Origin: Psychroserpens sp. Hel_I_66
Lineage (GTDB): Bacteria > Bacteroidota > Bacteroidia > Flavobacteriales > Flavobacteriaceae
Assembly: GCF_000799465.1 (NCBI RefSeq)
Contig: NZ_JUGU01000001.1
Span: 62,001 to 126,000 of the forward strand
Direction of reading: 5' to 3'
DNA length: 64,000 nt
Under the pieces are notes generated by a model. That model was not told the origin of the DNA and made no database searches. It saw nothing but the letters and a program-made list of their open reading frames with translations. Below are positions 29,346 through 40,400 of this stretch, piece after piece; position 1 is the first letter of the stretch; every line of letters begins with the position of its first letter. The position numbers and the translations under genes are program-made.

Positions 29346-29981
29346 ATGGCACAGAAAGGAAAAATCACAATCGCTAATATGGTCTACGGGCTAGGAGCTG
29401 CAATCGTAATACTTGGAGCTTTATTTAAAATTCAACATTGGCCAGGAGGTTCGTTGATTTTAACTATTGGGATGATTGTTGAGGCCTTGGTATTTACATA
29501 TTCTGCATTTGAGAGACAACAATCAGATTTAGATTGGTCTTTAGTATATCCAGAGTTAGCAGGAGGAGCAACAACTACTAGAAAAGCGTTAAAAGAAGAG
29601 CCTAAAGATGCTGAAGGCTTATTATCAAAAAAATTAGACAATTTATTGAAGGAAGCTAAGATTGATGGTGAATTAATGGCAAGCTTAGGATCTAGCATTA
29701 AAAACTTTGAAGGTGCTGCAAAAGGAATTAGCCCAACGGTTGATGCTATGGCTTCTCAAAAGAAGTACAGCGAAGAAATGTCTTTAGCTGCTGCACAAAT
29801 GGAATCTTTAAACAGTTTGTACAAAGTACAAATGGATGCTGCTAATCGTCAGGCTGCAATTAATGAAGAGTCTGTTGTAAATGCTGAAAAATTAAAAGAA
29901 CAAATGAAATCATTAGCATCTAACTTATCATCATTAAATGGTGTTTATGGAGGAATGTTATCTGCAATGAACAAAAACTAA
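29346..29981 (+). CDS. gldL: Gliding motility/type IX secretion motor protein GldL
   Basis: Inner-membrane stator-like subunit of the type IX motor. 211 residues: two membrane helices at the N-terminus (MVYGLGAAIVILGALFKI and GSLILTIGMIVEALVFTYS), with the family motif FKIQHWPGG between them, then a long helical cytoplasmic part. Lies between gldK and gldM. Confidence 0.96.
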   Translation: MAQKGKITIANMVYGLGAAIVILGALFKIQHWPGGSLILTIGMIVEALVFTYSAFERQQSDLDWSLVYPELAGGATTTRKALKEEPKDAEGLLSKKLDNLLKEAKIDGELMASLGSSIKNFEGAAKGISPTVDAMASQKKYSEEMSLAAAQMESLNSLYKVQMDAANRQAAINEESVVNAEKLKEQMKSLASNLSSLNGVYGGMLSAMNKN

Positions 29982-30033
29982 TTAGTTTTTAAACTATAAT
30001 TAATTTATTAACAACTAAAAAAAACTAATTAAC

Positions 30034-31599
30034 ATGGCAGGAGGAAAATTATCTGCAAGGCAGAAAATGATTAACTTAATGTACTTGGTCTTCATTGCAA
30101 TGATGGCTATGAACATGTCGAAAGAAGTATTATCTGCTTTCGGTTTAATGGAAGCTAAATTTGCAAGGGCAAATGTGGTTACATCTGATATGAACGAAAA
30201 GTTACTCGCTAACTTAGAAGTTAAAGCAGAAGAAAAACCAGCTGAGTTTGCAACAGCTGCAAATAAAGCAAAAGAAATAAGCACTGCATCTGATGAATTC
30301 TACAAATACATAGAGAGTTTAAAAGTTGAACTTTTAAAGAAAGGTGATTATCAAATTGATCCAAAGACAGGGAAACTTCCTTTTGAGGCAATGGATAAAA
30401 CCGATATTCTTGATGAAATGTGGTTTACAGGTGATAGATTAACCAAAGAAGGTGAGGCTGTAATGGCTAGAATTAATGCCTATAAAACTAGGGTTAAAGA
30501 AATCATTGGTAACGATGTGAAGTACAACAAAGCTATTGAAAACTTTGAAAATAGATTTAGTACTGCTCCAGAAGAAAATAAAGATGGAAAGAAAATAGAC
30601 TGGTTAGATTATCATTTTAAAGGATTTCCAGCAATTGCTTCTTATACTAAATTAACAGCATTACAAAATGACGTTAAGGTAACTGAGGCGAATATGTTTA
30701 ACGTATTTCTTGGTAACACTTTAGATGAAGCTGTTTCTCTTAAAAATTATACTGCAATTGTAATTGCTGATAAATCTGCATTTTTTGCAGGAGAGAAATT
30801 TCAAGGAAAAGTTGTTTTAGGAAAATATGCTAACGTAACACCTACAGGATTAAGTATTGGAGGTCAGTCTGTTGATCTTGAAAATGCTATTGATTCTACT
30901 GGTGCTGCACGTCTTGATTTTAATGTTGGTAGCGTTGGAGAACAAAAAATCGACGGTACGTTTACATTTTTGGAAGACGGTAAGCCTTTAGAAATTCCTA
31001 TTACTGGAAATTATGTAGTTGTACCTCGTCCAAATTCTGCTACAATTTCAGCAGATAAAATGAACGTTGTTTATCGTGGAGTTACTAACCCAATGACAAT
31101 TTCCTTTGCAGGTGTTCCTGATAATAAAGTAGCAGCTTCTGGTGCTGGTTTAAGTAAAGGTTCTGGTATGGGTAAATATAATATGGTTCCTACATCAGGT
31201 AGAGAAGTAGCAATTAATGTTACTGCGACTTTAGACGATGGTACCAAAGTTAGTGATAAAGCGATCTTCAGAATTAAAGATATTCCTAAGCCTTCAGGTC
31301 AAATTGCAGGTCAAATAGGTACAGCTAGTTTACCTAGAAACAATGTGGAGATTGGTACAATCAATGCAGTTCTAGAAGATTTCGATTTCGATTTGCCTCT
31401 AACCGTAACTGGATTTAAGATGAAAGTAGAAGGTAAGCCATCGGTAACTGTTTCTGGAAATAAGTTAAGTGGTGCTGCAAAATCAGCTCTTAGAAGTGCT
31501 CCTCGTGGATCACAAGTTCAAATTTTTGATATCAAATCAAGAAGTAATGGACCAGCTATTAAACCAGCTACACCGCTTGTTATTGAGTTGACCAACTAA
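30034..31599 (+). CDS. gldM: Gliding motility/type IX secretion motor protein GldM
   Basis: Inner-membrane protein whose single N-terminal helix (MINLMYLVFIAMMAMNMSKEVL) packs with GldL and whose periplasmic domains reach the GldKN ring, passing on proton-driven motion. 521 residues with the four periplasmic domains expected from its length. It is preceded by gldL and followed by gldN after 37 nt. Confidence 0.97.
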   Translation: MAGGKLSARQKMINLMYLVFIAMMAMNMSKEVLSAFGLMEAKFARANVVTSDMNEKLLANLEVKAEEKPAEFATAANKAKEISTASDEFYKYIESLKVELLKKGDYQIDPKTGKLPFEAMDKTDILDEMWFTGDRLTKEGEAVMARINAYKTRVKEIIGNDVKYNKAIENFENRFSTAPEENKDGKKIDWLDYHFKGFPAIASYTKLTALQNDVKVTEANMFNVFLGNTLDEAVSLKNYTAIVIADKSAFFAGEKFQGKVVLGKYANVTPTGLSIGGQSVDLENAIDSTGAARLDFNVGSVGEQKIDGTFTFLEDGKPLEIPITGNYVVVPRPNSATISADKMNVVYRGVTNPMTISFAGVPDNKVAASGAGLSKGSGMGKYNMVPTSGREVAINVTATLDDGTKVSDKAIFRIKDIPKPSGQIAGQIGTASLPRNNVEIGTINAVLEDFDFDLPLTVTGFKMKVEGKPSVTVSGNKLSGAAKSALRSAPRGSQVQIFDIKSRSNGPAIKPATPLVIELTN

Positions 31600-31636
31600 T
31601 CAACCTTTAATAATAACCCAAATTAAAATTAAAAAG

Positions 31637-32536
31637 ATGAATTATAAATTTTTATTATCAATCATTGCCACAGTTTTTGTAACATCCAGTATGTGTTCTC
31701 AGGCAAATATTTTAAATGCCAAAAAGCCTACAGAGGTTGGTGTTAAAACAGAAGCGCAACTAGCATTAGATTCTGATAAACCATTAGAATATGGTTATGT
31801 TGATGATAGAGACATTCTGTTCTCTAAAATGACTTGGGAAAAAGTGGTTTTAGATGAGCGTGTGAATTTTCCATTATACTTTCCTGTAGATACCAATAAT
31901 ATTGGTAGAGAAAGAAGATCTCTTTATCATACATTGATTAAAGCGGTTAAAGATGGAAAGATAGAAAACGTTTATAATGATTCTTATTTTTCTCAAAAGA
32001 GAACCATGAAGGAACTTAAGGACATCACAACTAAAGTAGACACTTTAGATATTGGTTATGATCAATTAAATGCTGATGGTTATGTAGATCCTGAATATAT
32101 CACAACAACAAATATTGAAGCTTACCATATTAGTGCTTATTTAGTTAAAGGATTATGGTATTTTGACAAACGTCACGGAGAATTAAAGTATAGAATATTG
32201 GGACTTGCACCTGCAGCTCCAGATGTTAACTTTTTGGATTCTGAAGACGAGGCTCAAAAAATGCCAAATGCTTTATTTTGGGTGTTCTATCCAGAAGTTA
32301 GAGAAGTACTCCACGAAGCAAAAGCGTTTAATAACAAAAACAGTGCAATGCCATTGACTTTTGATCACTTATTAAACTCAAGACGTTTTAATGGTTATAT
32401 GTACAAAGAAGAAAATGTGTATGGTGATAGAGAAGTTAAAGAGTATATTGCAGATAATGCACTTATGCAACTTTTAGAGTCAGATCGTATTAAGGACAAG
32501 ATTCGTAACTTCGAGCAAGACATGTGGAATTACTAA
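31637..32536 (+). CDS. gldN: Gliding motility/type IX secretion protein GldN
   Basis: Periplasmic ring partner of GldK. 299 residues with a signal peptide (MNYKFLLSIIATVFVTSSMCSQ) and the family body (YGYVDDRDILFSKMTWEKV, IEAYHISAYLVKGLWYFDKRHGEL). Last gene of the gld operon, followed by a terminator. Confidence 0.96.
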   Translation: MNYKFLLSIIATVFVTSSMCSQANILNAKKPTEVGVKTEAQLALDSDKPLEYGYVDDRDILFSKMTWEKVVLDERVNFPLYFPVDTNNIGRERRSLYHTLIKAVKDGKIENVYNDSYFSQKRTMKELKDITTKVDTLDIGYDQLNADGYVDPEYITTTNIEAYHISAYLVKGLWYFDKRHGELKYRILGLAPAAPDVNFLDSEDEAQKMPNALFWVFYPEVREVLHEAKAFNNKNSAMPLTFDHLLNSRRFNGYMYKEENVYGDREVKEYIADNALMQLLESDRIKDKIRNFEQDMWNY

Positions 32537-32555
32537 GAGAATAATAAATGATATC

Positions 32556-32588
32556 AAAACGCTCACTTTTAAAGTGGGCGTTTTTTTT
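32556..32588 (+). terminator. Terminator of the gldKLMN operon
   Basis: Hairpin AAAACGCTCACTTT / AAAGTGGGCGTTTT with one mismatch, followed by eight or more T. Confidence 0.9.
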
Positions 32589-32652
32589 GTTTTATACCTT
32601 CGGAAATTAAAAACTTTTAAGACCAGTCAATCCATTGTCAAAAGATCTTCTT

Positions 32653-32660
32653 TACATTTG
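32653..32660 (+). promoter_or_regulatory. Promoter -7 element of the FAD oxidoreductase gene
   Basis: TACATTTG fits TAnnTTTG and lies 29 nt before the GTG start at 32690. A TTG at 32635-32637 lies upstream, but the spacing of 15 nt is shorter than usual. Confidence 0.6.
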
Positions 32661-32689
32661 CAACCAGAATAAAAAAAAAACAAAAGATT

Positions 32690-33736
32690 GTGAAACAAGT
32701 AGATTACATCATCGTTGGTAGTGGATTAGCAGGAATAGCTTTTTCCGAAAAATTGAGAACTGCCAATAAAAGTTTTGTAGTTTATGATAATCAATCACAA
32801 AAATCTTCTGTGGTTGCAGCAGGATTATACAACCCAGTTATTCTAAAGCGATTTACAAAGGTCTGGAAAGCAAAAGAACAACTAGATCTAGCTTTACCAA
32901 AATATAAAATACTTGAGCAACTACTAAACGTCAAATTAGATTATCAGTTACCGGTTTACAGACGGTTTACTTCCGTAGAAGAACAAAACGAATGGTTCAT
33001 AGCATCAGATAAGCCAGTTTTAGAAACATTTTTATCGACTAAGCTGGTCAAGAATACAAATGATAATATCAATGCGTTACTTGGCTTTGGAGAAGTCTTG
33101 CATTCTGGTAGGATTGATACCGCACAATTGATAAAATCTTACAAGGCGTATCTTAATGAAAGCAATCTTCTGTTGGAAGAGGACTTTATCCATGAGGATT
33201 TAATTTTTGAGTCAGACTATATTCAGTATAAAAATATAAAAGCAAATTATATCGTTTTTGCTGAAGGTTTCGGGATCAATAAAAATCCGTTCTTTAAAAA
33301 CCTGCCTTTAAACGGAACAAAAGGTGAAATGCTAACAATCAAAGCTCCAGATTTAAAAATGGATTTCATAATGAAGTCTTCCGTATTTATAGTTCCTTTG
33401 GGTAATCAGCTATTTTGGATTGGTGCAACTTACGAACGAGATGACAAAACACATGACATTACAGAAAGGGCAAAAGAAGAATTGACAGATAAATTAAAAA
33501 CTATTCTCAAATGTGATTTCGAAATCGTTAAACAAGTTGCAGGTATAAGGCCAACTACAAAAGACAGACGACCATTAGTTGGATCTCATCCAAATCATAA
33601 AAATGTGTTTTTGCTTAATGGATTAGGGACAAGAGGCGTTATGATTTCTCCTTACGTGGCAGAGCAGCTATTCAACCATATCGAAAAAGGAGAATTGTTA
33701 GATCCCGAGATAGATATCAAAAGAGTCAAGAAGTGA
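32690..33736 (+). CDS. FAD-dependent (DAO-type) oxidoreductase
   Basis: 348 residues beginning with a Rossmann FAD motif (VDYIIVGSGLAGIAFSEKL). Near the C-terminus it has the DAO-family ending (AGIRPTTKDRRPLVGSHP, LLNGLGTRGVMISPYVAEQL). The family oxidises amines or amino acids; the substrate is not evident. It starts with GTG. Monocistronic, facing the DUF983 gene. Confidence 0.85.
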   Translation: MKQVDYIIVGSGLAGIAFSEKLRTANKSFVVYDNQSQKSSVVAAGLYNPVILKRFTKVWKAKEQLDLALPKYKILEQLLNVKLDYQLPVYRRFTSVEEQNEWFIASDKPVLETFLSTKLVKNTNDNINALLGFGEVLHSGRIDTAQLIKSYKAYLNESNLLLEEDFIHEDLIFESDYIQYKNIKANYIVFAEGFGINKNPFFKNLPLNGTKGEMLTIKAPDLKMDFIMKSSVFIVPLGNQLFWIGATYERDDKTHDITERAKEELTDKLKTILKCDFEIVKQVAGIRPTTKDRRPLVGSHPNHKNVFLLNGLGTRGVMISPYVAEQLFNHIEKGELLDPEIDIKRVKK

Positions 33737-33778
33737 TCAATACAGGCTCAATTCCGAAGAAAAAGATACAAGACAAAA

Positions 33779-34159
33779 TTATTTTTTAGCAACGTTCTTA
33801 TCGTAACTAACAAACATATTGATCCAGATATTTCTAGAAAGTCTCATGATCACTGGTCCAAAGACAACCAAAGTGATTACAATTGCAATGAATGACGTTA
33901 ATAGAGAGGTTTCAAAGCCCAAATAAGTAATTAAAAAAGCAGCAACCGCAAAAGCGATACCAACGCCATAGCTTACATACATTGATCCATAAAAAAATGA
34001 AGGTTCAAGTCTGTACTGCAAGCCACAAAGAGAGCAATTATCATTGATATCTAAGACATCTCTCAAAACATATGGATTTTTTGTTTTATACATCGATTCT
34101 TGGTGACATCTTGGACATGCTCCTGTAATAATGCTGTAAATTGTTGTGCCTTTTAACAT
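33779..34159 (-). CDS. DUF983 membrane protein
   Basis: 126 residues. A zinc-ribbon-like N-terminus with two CxxC pairs (GACPRCHQES and NCSLCGLQY) is followed by two membrane helices (SYGVGIAFAVAAFLITYLG and FIAIVITLVVFGPVI). This matches the DUF983 family, which has no assigned function. Divergent from the ABC-F gene. Confidence 0.85.
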   Translation of the reverse strand: MLKGTTIYSIITGACPRCHQESMYKTKNPYVLRDVLDINDNCSLCGLQYRLEPSFFYGSMYVSYGVGIAFAVAAFLITYLGFETSLLTSFIAIVITLVVFGPVIMRLSRNIWINMFVSYDKNVAKK

Positions 34160-34173
34160 GATATAAATTTGTT

Positions 34174-34181
34174 TACTTTTG
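34174..34181 (+). promoter_or_regulatory. Promoter -7 element of the ABC-F gene
   Basis: TACTTTTG fits TAnnTTTG and lies about 90 nt before the ABC-F start at 34272, leaving a longer leader than most here. Confidence 0.5.
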
Positions 34182-34271
34182 TCGTCTTTATAGACGTTAA
34201 AATTAATTTAATTGTTGATCATCTAGAAAGTAATTACAATGTTTATTGTAATTCTAATATTAGAAAAAACT

Positions 34272-36179
34272 ATGCTTAATATTCATAATCTTTCCATATC
34301 ATTTCAAGGCGAATTTTTATTCGAGGACATCACATTTAAACTCAGTCCTGGTGACCGTATTGGCTTGATTGGTAAAAATGGAGCAGGTAAATCTACGATG
34401 CTCAAAATTTTGTCTAAAGAACTCGAACCAGATTCTGGACAAATTGCTGCAGATAAAAACTTGAGTTTCGGGTTTTTAAAGCAGGATATTGATTTCATCT
34501 TCGGAAAAACGGTTCTCGAGGAATCCTATGAGGCATTCAAGGAAATAAAAGATTTGGAGTCTCAAATGGAAGATGTTAATATCCAACTCGCAGAACGAAC
34601 CGATTATGAAAGTGAAGGTTATAATCAATTAATGATTGACCTTAATGACATTCAACATAAATACGAAATCATTGGAGGATACAGTTATCAAGGCGAAACC
34701 GAAAAAATATTACAAGGTTTAGGTTTTAAACGAGAAGATTTTGATAAGTTAACAGATACATTTTCTGGAGGTTGGAGAATGCGTATTGAGCTTGCAAAAT
34801 TATTATTGCAGAATAATGATATTTTATTGCTCGATGAGCCAACAAACCATTTGGATATAGAATCTATTATTTGGTTGGAAAACTTTTTGAAAGGCTATTC
34901 TGGGGCTGTTGTTATCGTGTCTCACGATAAAATGTTTTTAGACAATGTGACCAATCGTACTATTGAAATTTCCCTCGGAAGAATTTACGATTATCCAAAA
35001 CCATACACCAAATTTTTAGTCTTGCGTAACGAGATCAAAGCACAGCAATTAGCGTCTCAAAAAAACCAGCAAAAGCAAATAGAGCAAACCGAGAAACTTA
35101 TTGAAAAGTTTAGGGCCAAAGCCAGTAAGGCAACAATGGCACAATCTCTTATAAAAAAGCTGGACAGGATGGACCGCATTGAGGTTGACGAAGATGACAA
35201 TAGCGTAATGAACTTAAATTTCCCCGTATCAATCACTCCAGGAAAAGTGGTGATAGAGGCAGAAAATATATCTAAAAGTTACGATGATAACCATGTGCTC
35301 TCAAATATTAGCATGCTTATTGAACGTGATAGTAAGACTGCATTTGTTGGTCAAAACGGACAAGGTAAATCCACTCTTGCAAAAATTATCGTTGGAGAAC
35401 TTAAGCATAAAGGTGATTTAAAACTAGGGCACAATGTGCAAATTGGATATTTTGCCCAAAACCAAGCAGAGTATCTCGATGGTACCAAAACAGTACTTGA
35501 TACAATGATCGATGCTGCCAATGAAAAAAACAGAAGTAAAGTTAGAGATATTTTAGGATCTTTTTTGTTTAGAGGCGACGAGGTAGAAAAATATGTTCGT
35601 GTACTTTCTGGAGGAGAACGCAATAGATTGGCACTTGCAAAACTAATGCTCCAACCGCTTAACGTTTTGGTAATGGATGAGCCAACAAACCATTTAGATA
35701 TAAAGTCTAAAAATGTGCTCAAAGAAGCTTTGAAACAATTTGAGGGAACATTAATTTTAGTATCTCACGATAGAGATTTCTTGCAAGGTTTGGTAAAAAA
35801 CATCTATGAATTCAAAGATCAAAAAATCAAAGAATATTTAGGAGGTATTGAGTTCTATTTAGAACAACGTAATGTTGAAAACTTAAGGGAAGTAGAAAAA
35901 AGAACTGTAGTAAAAAACACACCTAAAGAAACCAACAAACAATCATACGAAGATCAAAAAAAACTCAAATCTCTCAATAACAAATTGAGTAATGTAGAGT
36001 CTAAAATTAGCCAGTTAGAAAAAGATATTAAAACAGATGATGTAGAATTGGCGACTAACTATGATGCTACTGTTTCCGATCAAAACTTTTTTGATCGATA
36101 CCAAAAGAAAAAAGAAAAGCTTAAAAAATTAATGGCAGACTGGGAACATATTCAATACGAGTTAGAAGAATTATCCTAA
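34272..36179 (+). CDS. ABC-F family ATPase
   Basis: Soluble ABC protein with two nucleotide-binding domains and no membrane part; family members act on the ribosome. Domain 1: Walker A GKNGAGKS, signature FSGGWRMR, Walker B ILLLDEPTNHLD. A charged linker follows, then domain 2: GQNGQGKS, LSGGERNR, VLVMDEPTNHLD. The C-terminus is a coiled coil (about 575-635). The frame extends 11 codons upstream, but ATG 34272 gives the normal start (MLNIHNLSISFQG). A housekeeping member (Uup/EttA-like) is most likely; nothing points to antibiotic resistance. Confidence 0.92.
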   Translation: MLNIHNLSISFQGEFLFEDITFKLSPGDRIGLIGKNGAGKSTMLKILSKELEPDSGQIAADKNLSFGFLKQDIDFIFGKTVLEESYEAFKEIKDLESQMEDVNIQLAERTDYESEGYNQLMIDLNDIQHKYEIIGGYSYQGETEKILQGLGFKREDFDKLTDTFSGGWRMRIELAKLLLQNNDILLLDEPTNHLDIESIIWLENFLKGYSGAVVIVSHDKMFLDNVTNRTIEISLGRIYDYPKPYTKFLVLRNEIKAQQLASQKNQQKQIEQTEKLIEKFRAKASKATMAQSLIKKLDRMDRIEVDEDDNSVMNLNFPVSITPGKVVIEAENISKSYDDNHVLSNISMLIERDSKTAFVGQNGQGKSTLAKIIVGELKHKGDLKLGHNVQIGYFAQNQAEYLDGTKTVLDTMIDAANEKNRSKVRDILGSFLFRGDEVEKYVRVLSGGERNRLALAKLMLQPLNVLVMDEPTNHLDIKSKNVLKEALKQFEGTLILVSHDRDFLQGLVKNIYEFKDQKIKEYLGGIEFYLEQRNVENLREVEKRTVVKNTPKETNKQSYEDQKKLKSLNNKLSNVESKISQLEKDIKTDDVELATNYDATVSDQNFFDRYQKKKEKLKKLMADWEHIQYELEELS

Positions 36180-36229
36180 ACTCAAATTCCTTTTAAGTTT
36201 TTTTTAACTGCTAATCATTGTCAAAACGA

Positions 36230-36237
36230 TATTTTTG
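36230..36237 (+). promoter_or_regulatory. Promoter -7 element of the RND efflux operon
   Basis: TATTTTTG fits TAnnTTTG and lies 67 nt upstream of the adaptor start at 36305. It is inside the longer frame starting at 36218, so it supports the later start. Confidence 0.55.
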
Positions 36238-36304
36238 TAGCTTATTCTTTGTTTTAAACCCTAATCAAGTTAAAAAACTAGAGCTAACCTTCAAACGTTA
36301 TTCA

Positions 36305-37447
36305 ATGAGAAAAATACTATTATTTGCAATTGGTGCTGTTATTATCTTGGCAGCGGTTTTTGGAGCCTATTTAATCGTTAAAAGTAATAAAAAGGTAAAG
36401 CCAGAAGTTGCAAAGGTCGTAAAGACGGTATTTGTTGATACGGTTAAAAACTCTACTGTACCTATCACTATACCTGCAAATGGTAATCTTGTTGCAAAAG
36501 ATAGATTAGAACTTTATTCTGAAGTTCAAGGTGTATTCGAGAATTCTTCCGAAGATTTTAAAGCAGGACAACCGTATAAAAAAGGACAGTTGCTCATTCG
36601 TATAAATTCTAATGAATATTATGCATCAGTGCAATCTGCAAAGAGCGAGTTGTATAATTTAATCACATCGCTAATGCCAGATTTAAGATTGGATTATCCA
36701 GAAGCTTTTCCAATATGGGAAACCTATCTTCGGAAATTTGACATGAACAACAGTATCGCAGAATTACCAACATCTGATATTGAAAAAGTCAATTATTTCA
36801 TTACCGGTCGAGGAGTGCAATCGGCCTACTACAACGTAAAAAACTTAGAACAGCGTCTTTCAAAATATAGAATGTATGCACCATATGATGGTATTTTAAC
36901 AGAGGGTTTAGTGAATAAAGGCACTTTAGTTAGGCCTGGACAAAAGTTGGGTGAATTTATAGATACCTCTGTTTATGAGTTAGAGCTCGCTATAAGCAAA
37001 ACCTTTAGCGACTTATTAAAAATTGGAGAAAACGTCACCTTGAATACTCTAGATAAACAGACCAATTATACAGGCACAGTCTCAAGAATCAATGGTCGTA
37101 TTGATCAAGCCACCCAAACGGTAACTGTTTTTGTTGAAGTAAAAGGAAATGATTTAAAAGAAGGGATGTATTTAGAGGCGCAATTAGAGGCTAAAGAAAT
37201 TCCTGATGCTTACAAACTATCACGAAAATTGTTGGTTGACCAATCTGAAATTTTCATTATAAAAGATAGTATTCTGGATATTATAAAAGTAGAACCTGTT
37301 TATTTTTCACCAAAGGATGTTGTTGTAAAAGGCATACCAGACAATACGGTTATTCTGTCAAAATCTGTTCCCGGTGCTTATGCAGGTATGTTGGTTAAGA
37401 TAAATGAGGAGTCAAATACTTCCGAAGCAACAAATACAGAAGAATAA
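36305..37447 (+). CDS. RND efflux periplasmic adaptor (membrane fusion protein)
   Basis: HlyD/AcrA-type adaptor that joins the inner-membrane pump to the TolC-type channel. After an N-terminal membrane anchor (LLFAIGAVIILAAVFGAYLIV) come the lipoyl half-motifs (GQPYKKGQLLIRINSNEY and YAPYDGILTEGLVNKGTLVRPGQKLGEF) on either side of a short helical hairpin, then beta-barrel domains. I use ATG 36305 (MRKILLFAIG) as the start. It is followed 1 nt later by the pump gene. Confidence 0.92.
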   Translation: MRKILLFAIGAVIILAAVFGAYLIVKSNKKVKPEVAKVVKTVFVDTVKNSTVPITIPANGNLVAKDRLELYSEVQGVFENSSEDFKAGQPYKKGQLLIRINSNEYYASVQSAKSELYNLITSLMPDLRLDYPEAFPIWETYLRKFDMNNSIAELPTSDIEKVNYFITGRGVQSAYYNVKNLEQRLSKYRMYAPYDGILTEGLVNKGTLVRPGQKLGEFIDTSVYELELAISKTFSDLLKIGENVTLNTLDKQTNYTGTVSRINGRIDQATQTVTVFVEVKGNDLKEGMYLEAQLEAKEIPDAYKLSRKLLVDQSEIFIIKDSILDIIKVEPVYFSPKDVVVKGIPDNTVILSKSVPGAYAGMLVKINEESNTSEATNTEE

Positions 37448-37448
37448 C

Positions 37449-40400
37449 ATGAGAAAAGTTATTGCGTATTTTATTAAATATGACGTTGCGGTAAACATAA
37501 TTATTATCGCTTTTCTCATTTTTGGTGTTTTAGGAATGATGCGTCTTCAATCCTCGTTCTTTCCATTACAAGAGGCAGAAATTATCTCAATAAACATTTC
37601 GTATCCAGGTGCAGCGCCAGAAGAGATAGAAGAAGGTGTCGTGCTCAAAATAGAAGATAACCTTAAAGGTCTAATTGGTGTTGAGCGTGTGACTTCCACT
37701 TCACGAGAAAACGGAGGAAGCATAACCGTTGAGATTGAAAGTGACGAAGATATCGACGATATGGTGGCAGAGGTTAAAAACGCTGTAGATCGCGTACCCA
37801 ATTTTCCTACCGGAATGGAGCCTTTGGTGGTTGCCAAACAAGAACGAATTAGACAAACAATCGATTTTTCTGTAAGCGGTGAAAATATTGAACTTGTAGC
37901 TTTAAAACAAATAGGGCGAAATATTGAAAATGACCTTCGTGCCATGGAAGGTATTTCGCAAATTAATATTACCGGTTACCCTGAAGAGGAAATAGAAATT
38001 GCGGTTCGGGAAAATGATTTGTTGGCTTATAATCTCACTTTTGCAGAGGTTGCAGCAGCAGTATCCCAAGCTAATATTTTAACCACAGGTGGAAATATTA
38101 AAACAGATGATGAAGATTATTTAATTAGAGCTAATAATAGATCCTATTATGGAGATGACCTAAATAACATATCGGTTAGGGCTCAAGATGATGGAACTAT
38201 CGTGAGATTACAAGATGTTGCCACGGTAAGGGATCGTTTTTCAGAAACACCAAATGCCTCCTATTTTAATGGTAATGTTGCTGTTAATATAGAAATCACC
38301 AATACCAATAGTGAAGATCTTATTTCAACAGCAGATAAGGTCAATGAGTATATTGTTGAGTTTAACCAAAAATATACGGGAATTAAAATTGATGTGGTTA
38401 GTGATTCTTCAATTAGACTAAACGAAAGAACACAACTACTTTTAGAAAATGGAGCCATGGGAATTTTCTTGGTGCTCTTATTTTTATCTATATTCTTAAA
38501 TACAAGATTGGCTTTTTGGGTGGCTTTCGGTTTACCGGTTGCTTTTTTGGGAATGTTTGTTTTTGCAGCACAATTTGGAGTTACTATTAACGTGTTATCT
38601 CTTTTTGGGATGATTATCGTTATTGGTATTTTGGTAGATGATGGTATTGTTATCGCAGAAAATATTTATCAACATTACGAGCAGGGCAAACCAAGAATAC
38701 AAGCTGCCATAGATGGTACGATGGAGGTCTTGCCTGCAATTCTATCAGCGATTATAACAACAGTTTTAGCCTTTTCCACATTTCTGTTTTTAGAAGGTAG
38801 AATAGGTGATTTTTTTAGCGAAGTTTCGGTTGTGGTTATCTTAACTTTAATCGTTTCTTTAATAGAAGCTCTAATTATTTTACCAGCGCATATTGCACAT
38901 TCTAAGGCTTTGGTAAATATGTCTTCGGAAGAAAAGGGAGAAAAAAAGGGAATAGCTAAAGTGTTTTTAAAGCTTCGTAAGATCAATGAATACGGAGATA
39001 GGTTCATGGTGTATTGTCGGGACAATCTATATAGTCCGGTTTTAAGATTTGCACTAAATCAACGTTTTATAACATTCGCTATATTACTAGCTTTGATGAT
39101 TTTAACAGTAGGTGCAAATAAAGGCGGAGTAATAAAAACTGCATTCTTCCCGAGTATTGCAAGTGATCGGGTTAGTATCGACTTATTAATGCCAGAAGGA
39201 ACCAACCCAAAAATTACAGATTCTATTATTTCCCTCGTAGAAGATGCAGCATGGCGTGTTAATGAGACGTTTTCAGAAAAACAATCTGGAAACAAGCAAG
39301 TGGTTGAAAATATCATAAAACGTGTTGGTCCAGGTAATAATAAAGCAAGTCTTAACGTCAATCTGTTGCCAGGAGAAGAGCGCGACTTTGGTTCTCCAGA
39401 AATTACAAACGCCATTAGGGATGAAGTTGGAAATGTTTACGGTGTAGAGCGATTGACTTTTGGTTCTGGTGGTAACTTTGGTGGCTCTCCAGTATCCATT
39501 TCGTTATTGGGAAATAATACCGATGAGCTTAAACTTGCCAAACAAGAGTTGAGGGAAACTTTAGATCAAAACTCATTATTGGCAGATATCACAGATACAG
39601 ATCCAGAAGGGATTAAGGAAATCAATATAGAATTAAATGAAACTGCTTATGCACTGGGTTTAAACCTAAGAGAGGTGATGAGCCAAGTAAGGGCAGGTTT
39701 TTTTGGACTGCAAGCGCAACGTTTTCAAAGAGGACAAGACGAAATTAGAGTTTGGGTAAGATATGATAAAACCAACCGTACCTCGATTAATGATCTAGAT
39801 GATATGCGTATCGTATCACCATTAGGACAACGAGTCCCATTTGGTGAAATTGCAACCTATACAATTAAAAGAGGAGATGAGAGTATCAGTCATTTAAATG
39901 GTCAGCGTGAAATTCAGGTAAATGCAGATTTAAAAGATCCTAACGGTAGCGCAGCAGAGATTCTACTAGATATCCAGAATACCGTAATGCCAGAAATTCT
40001 CTCAAAATATCCAACCGTAAGCGTCTCTTATGAAGGACAAAATCGTGAGGCAGGTAAATTGACAAAATCTGCAGAAACAACGGTACCTGTGGTTATATTT
40101 TTAATTTATGTAGTCATTGCATTTACTTTCCGAAGTTATAGTCAGCCTTTAATGTTGATTTTATTAATCCCGTTCAGTTTTATTGCTGTGGCTTGGGGAC
40201 ATTGGTTTCACGATTTTCCAATCAACATACTTTCTGCCTTAGGGATTATTGCCTTAATTGGGATTATGGTTAATGATGGGTTAGTTCTAATTGGTAAATT
40301 TAATGCCTATTTAAAATCGGGAATGAAGTTTGAGGAAGCGCTTTACGAATCTGGAAGAGCAAGATTTAGAGCTATTTTCTTAACATCATTAACAACAATA

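Noticed and set aside
34272..36179. ABC-F protein as an antibiotic resistance determinant
   Set aside because: Length, linker and core-genome setting fit housekeeping ABC-F proteins, and nothing suggests acquisition.
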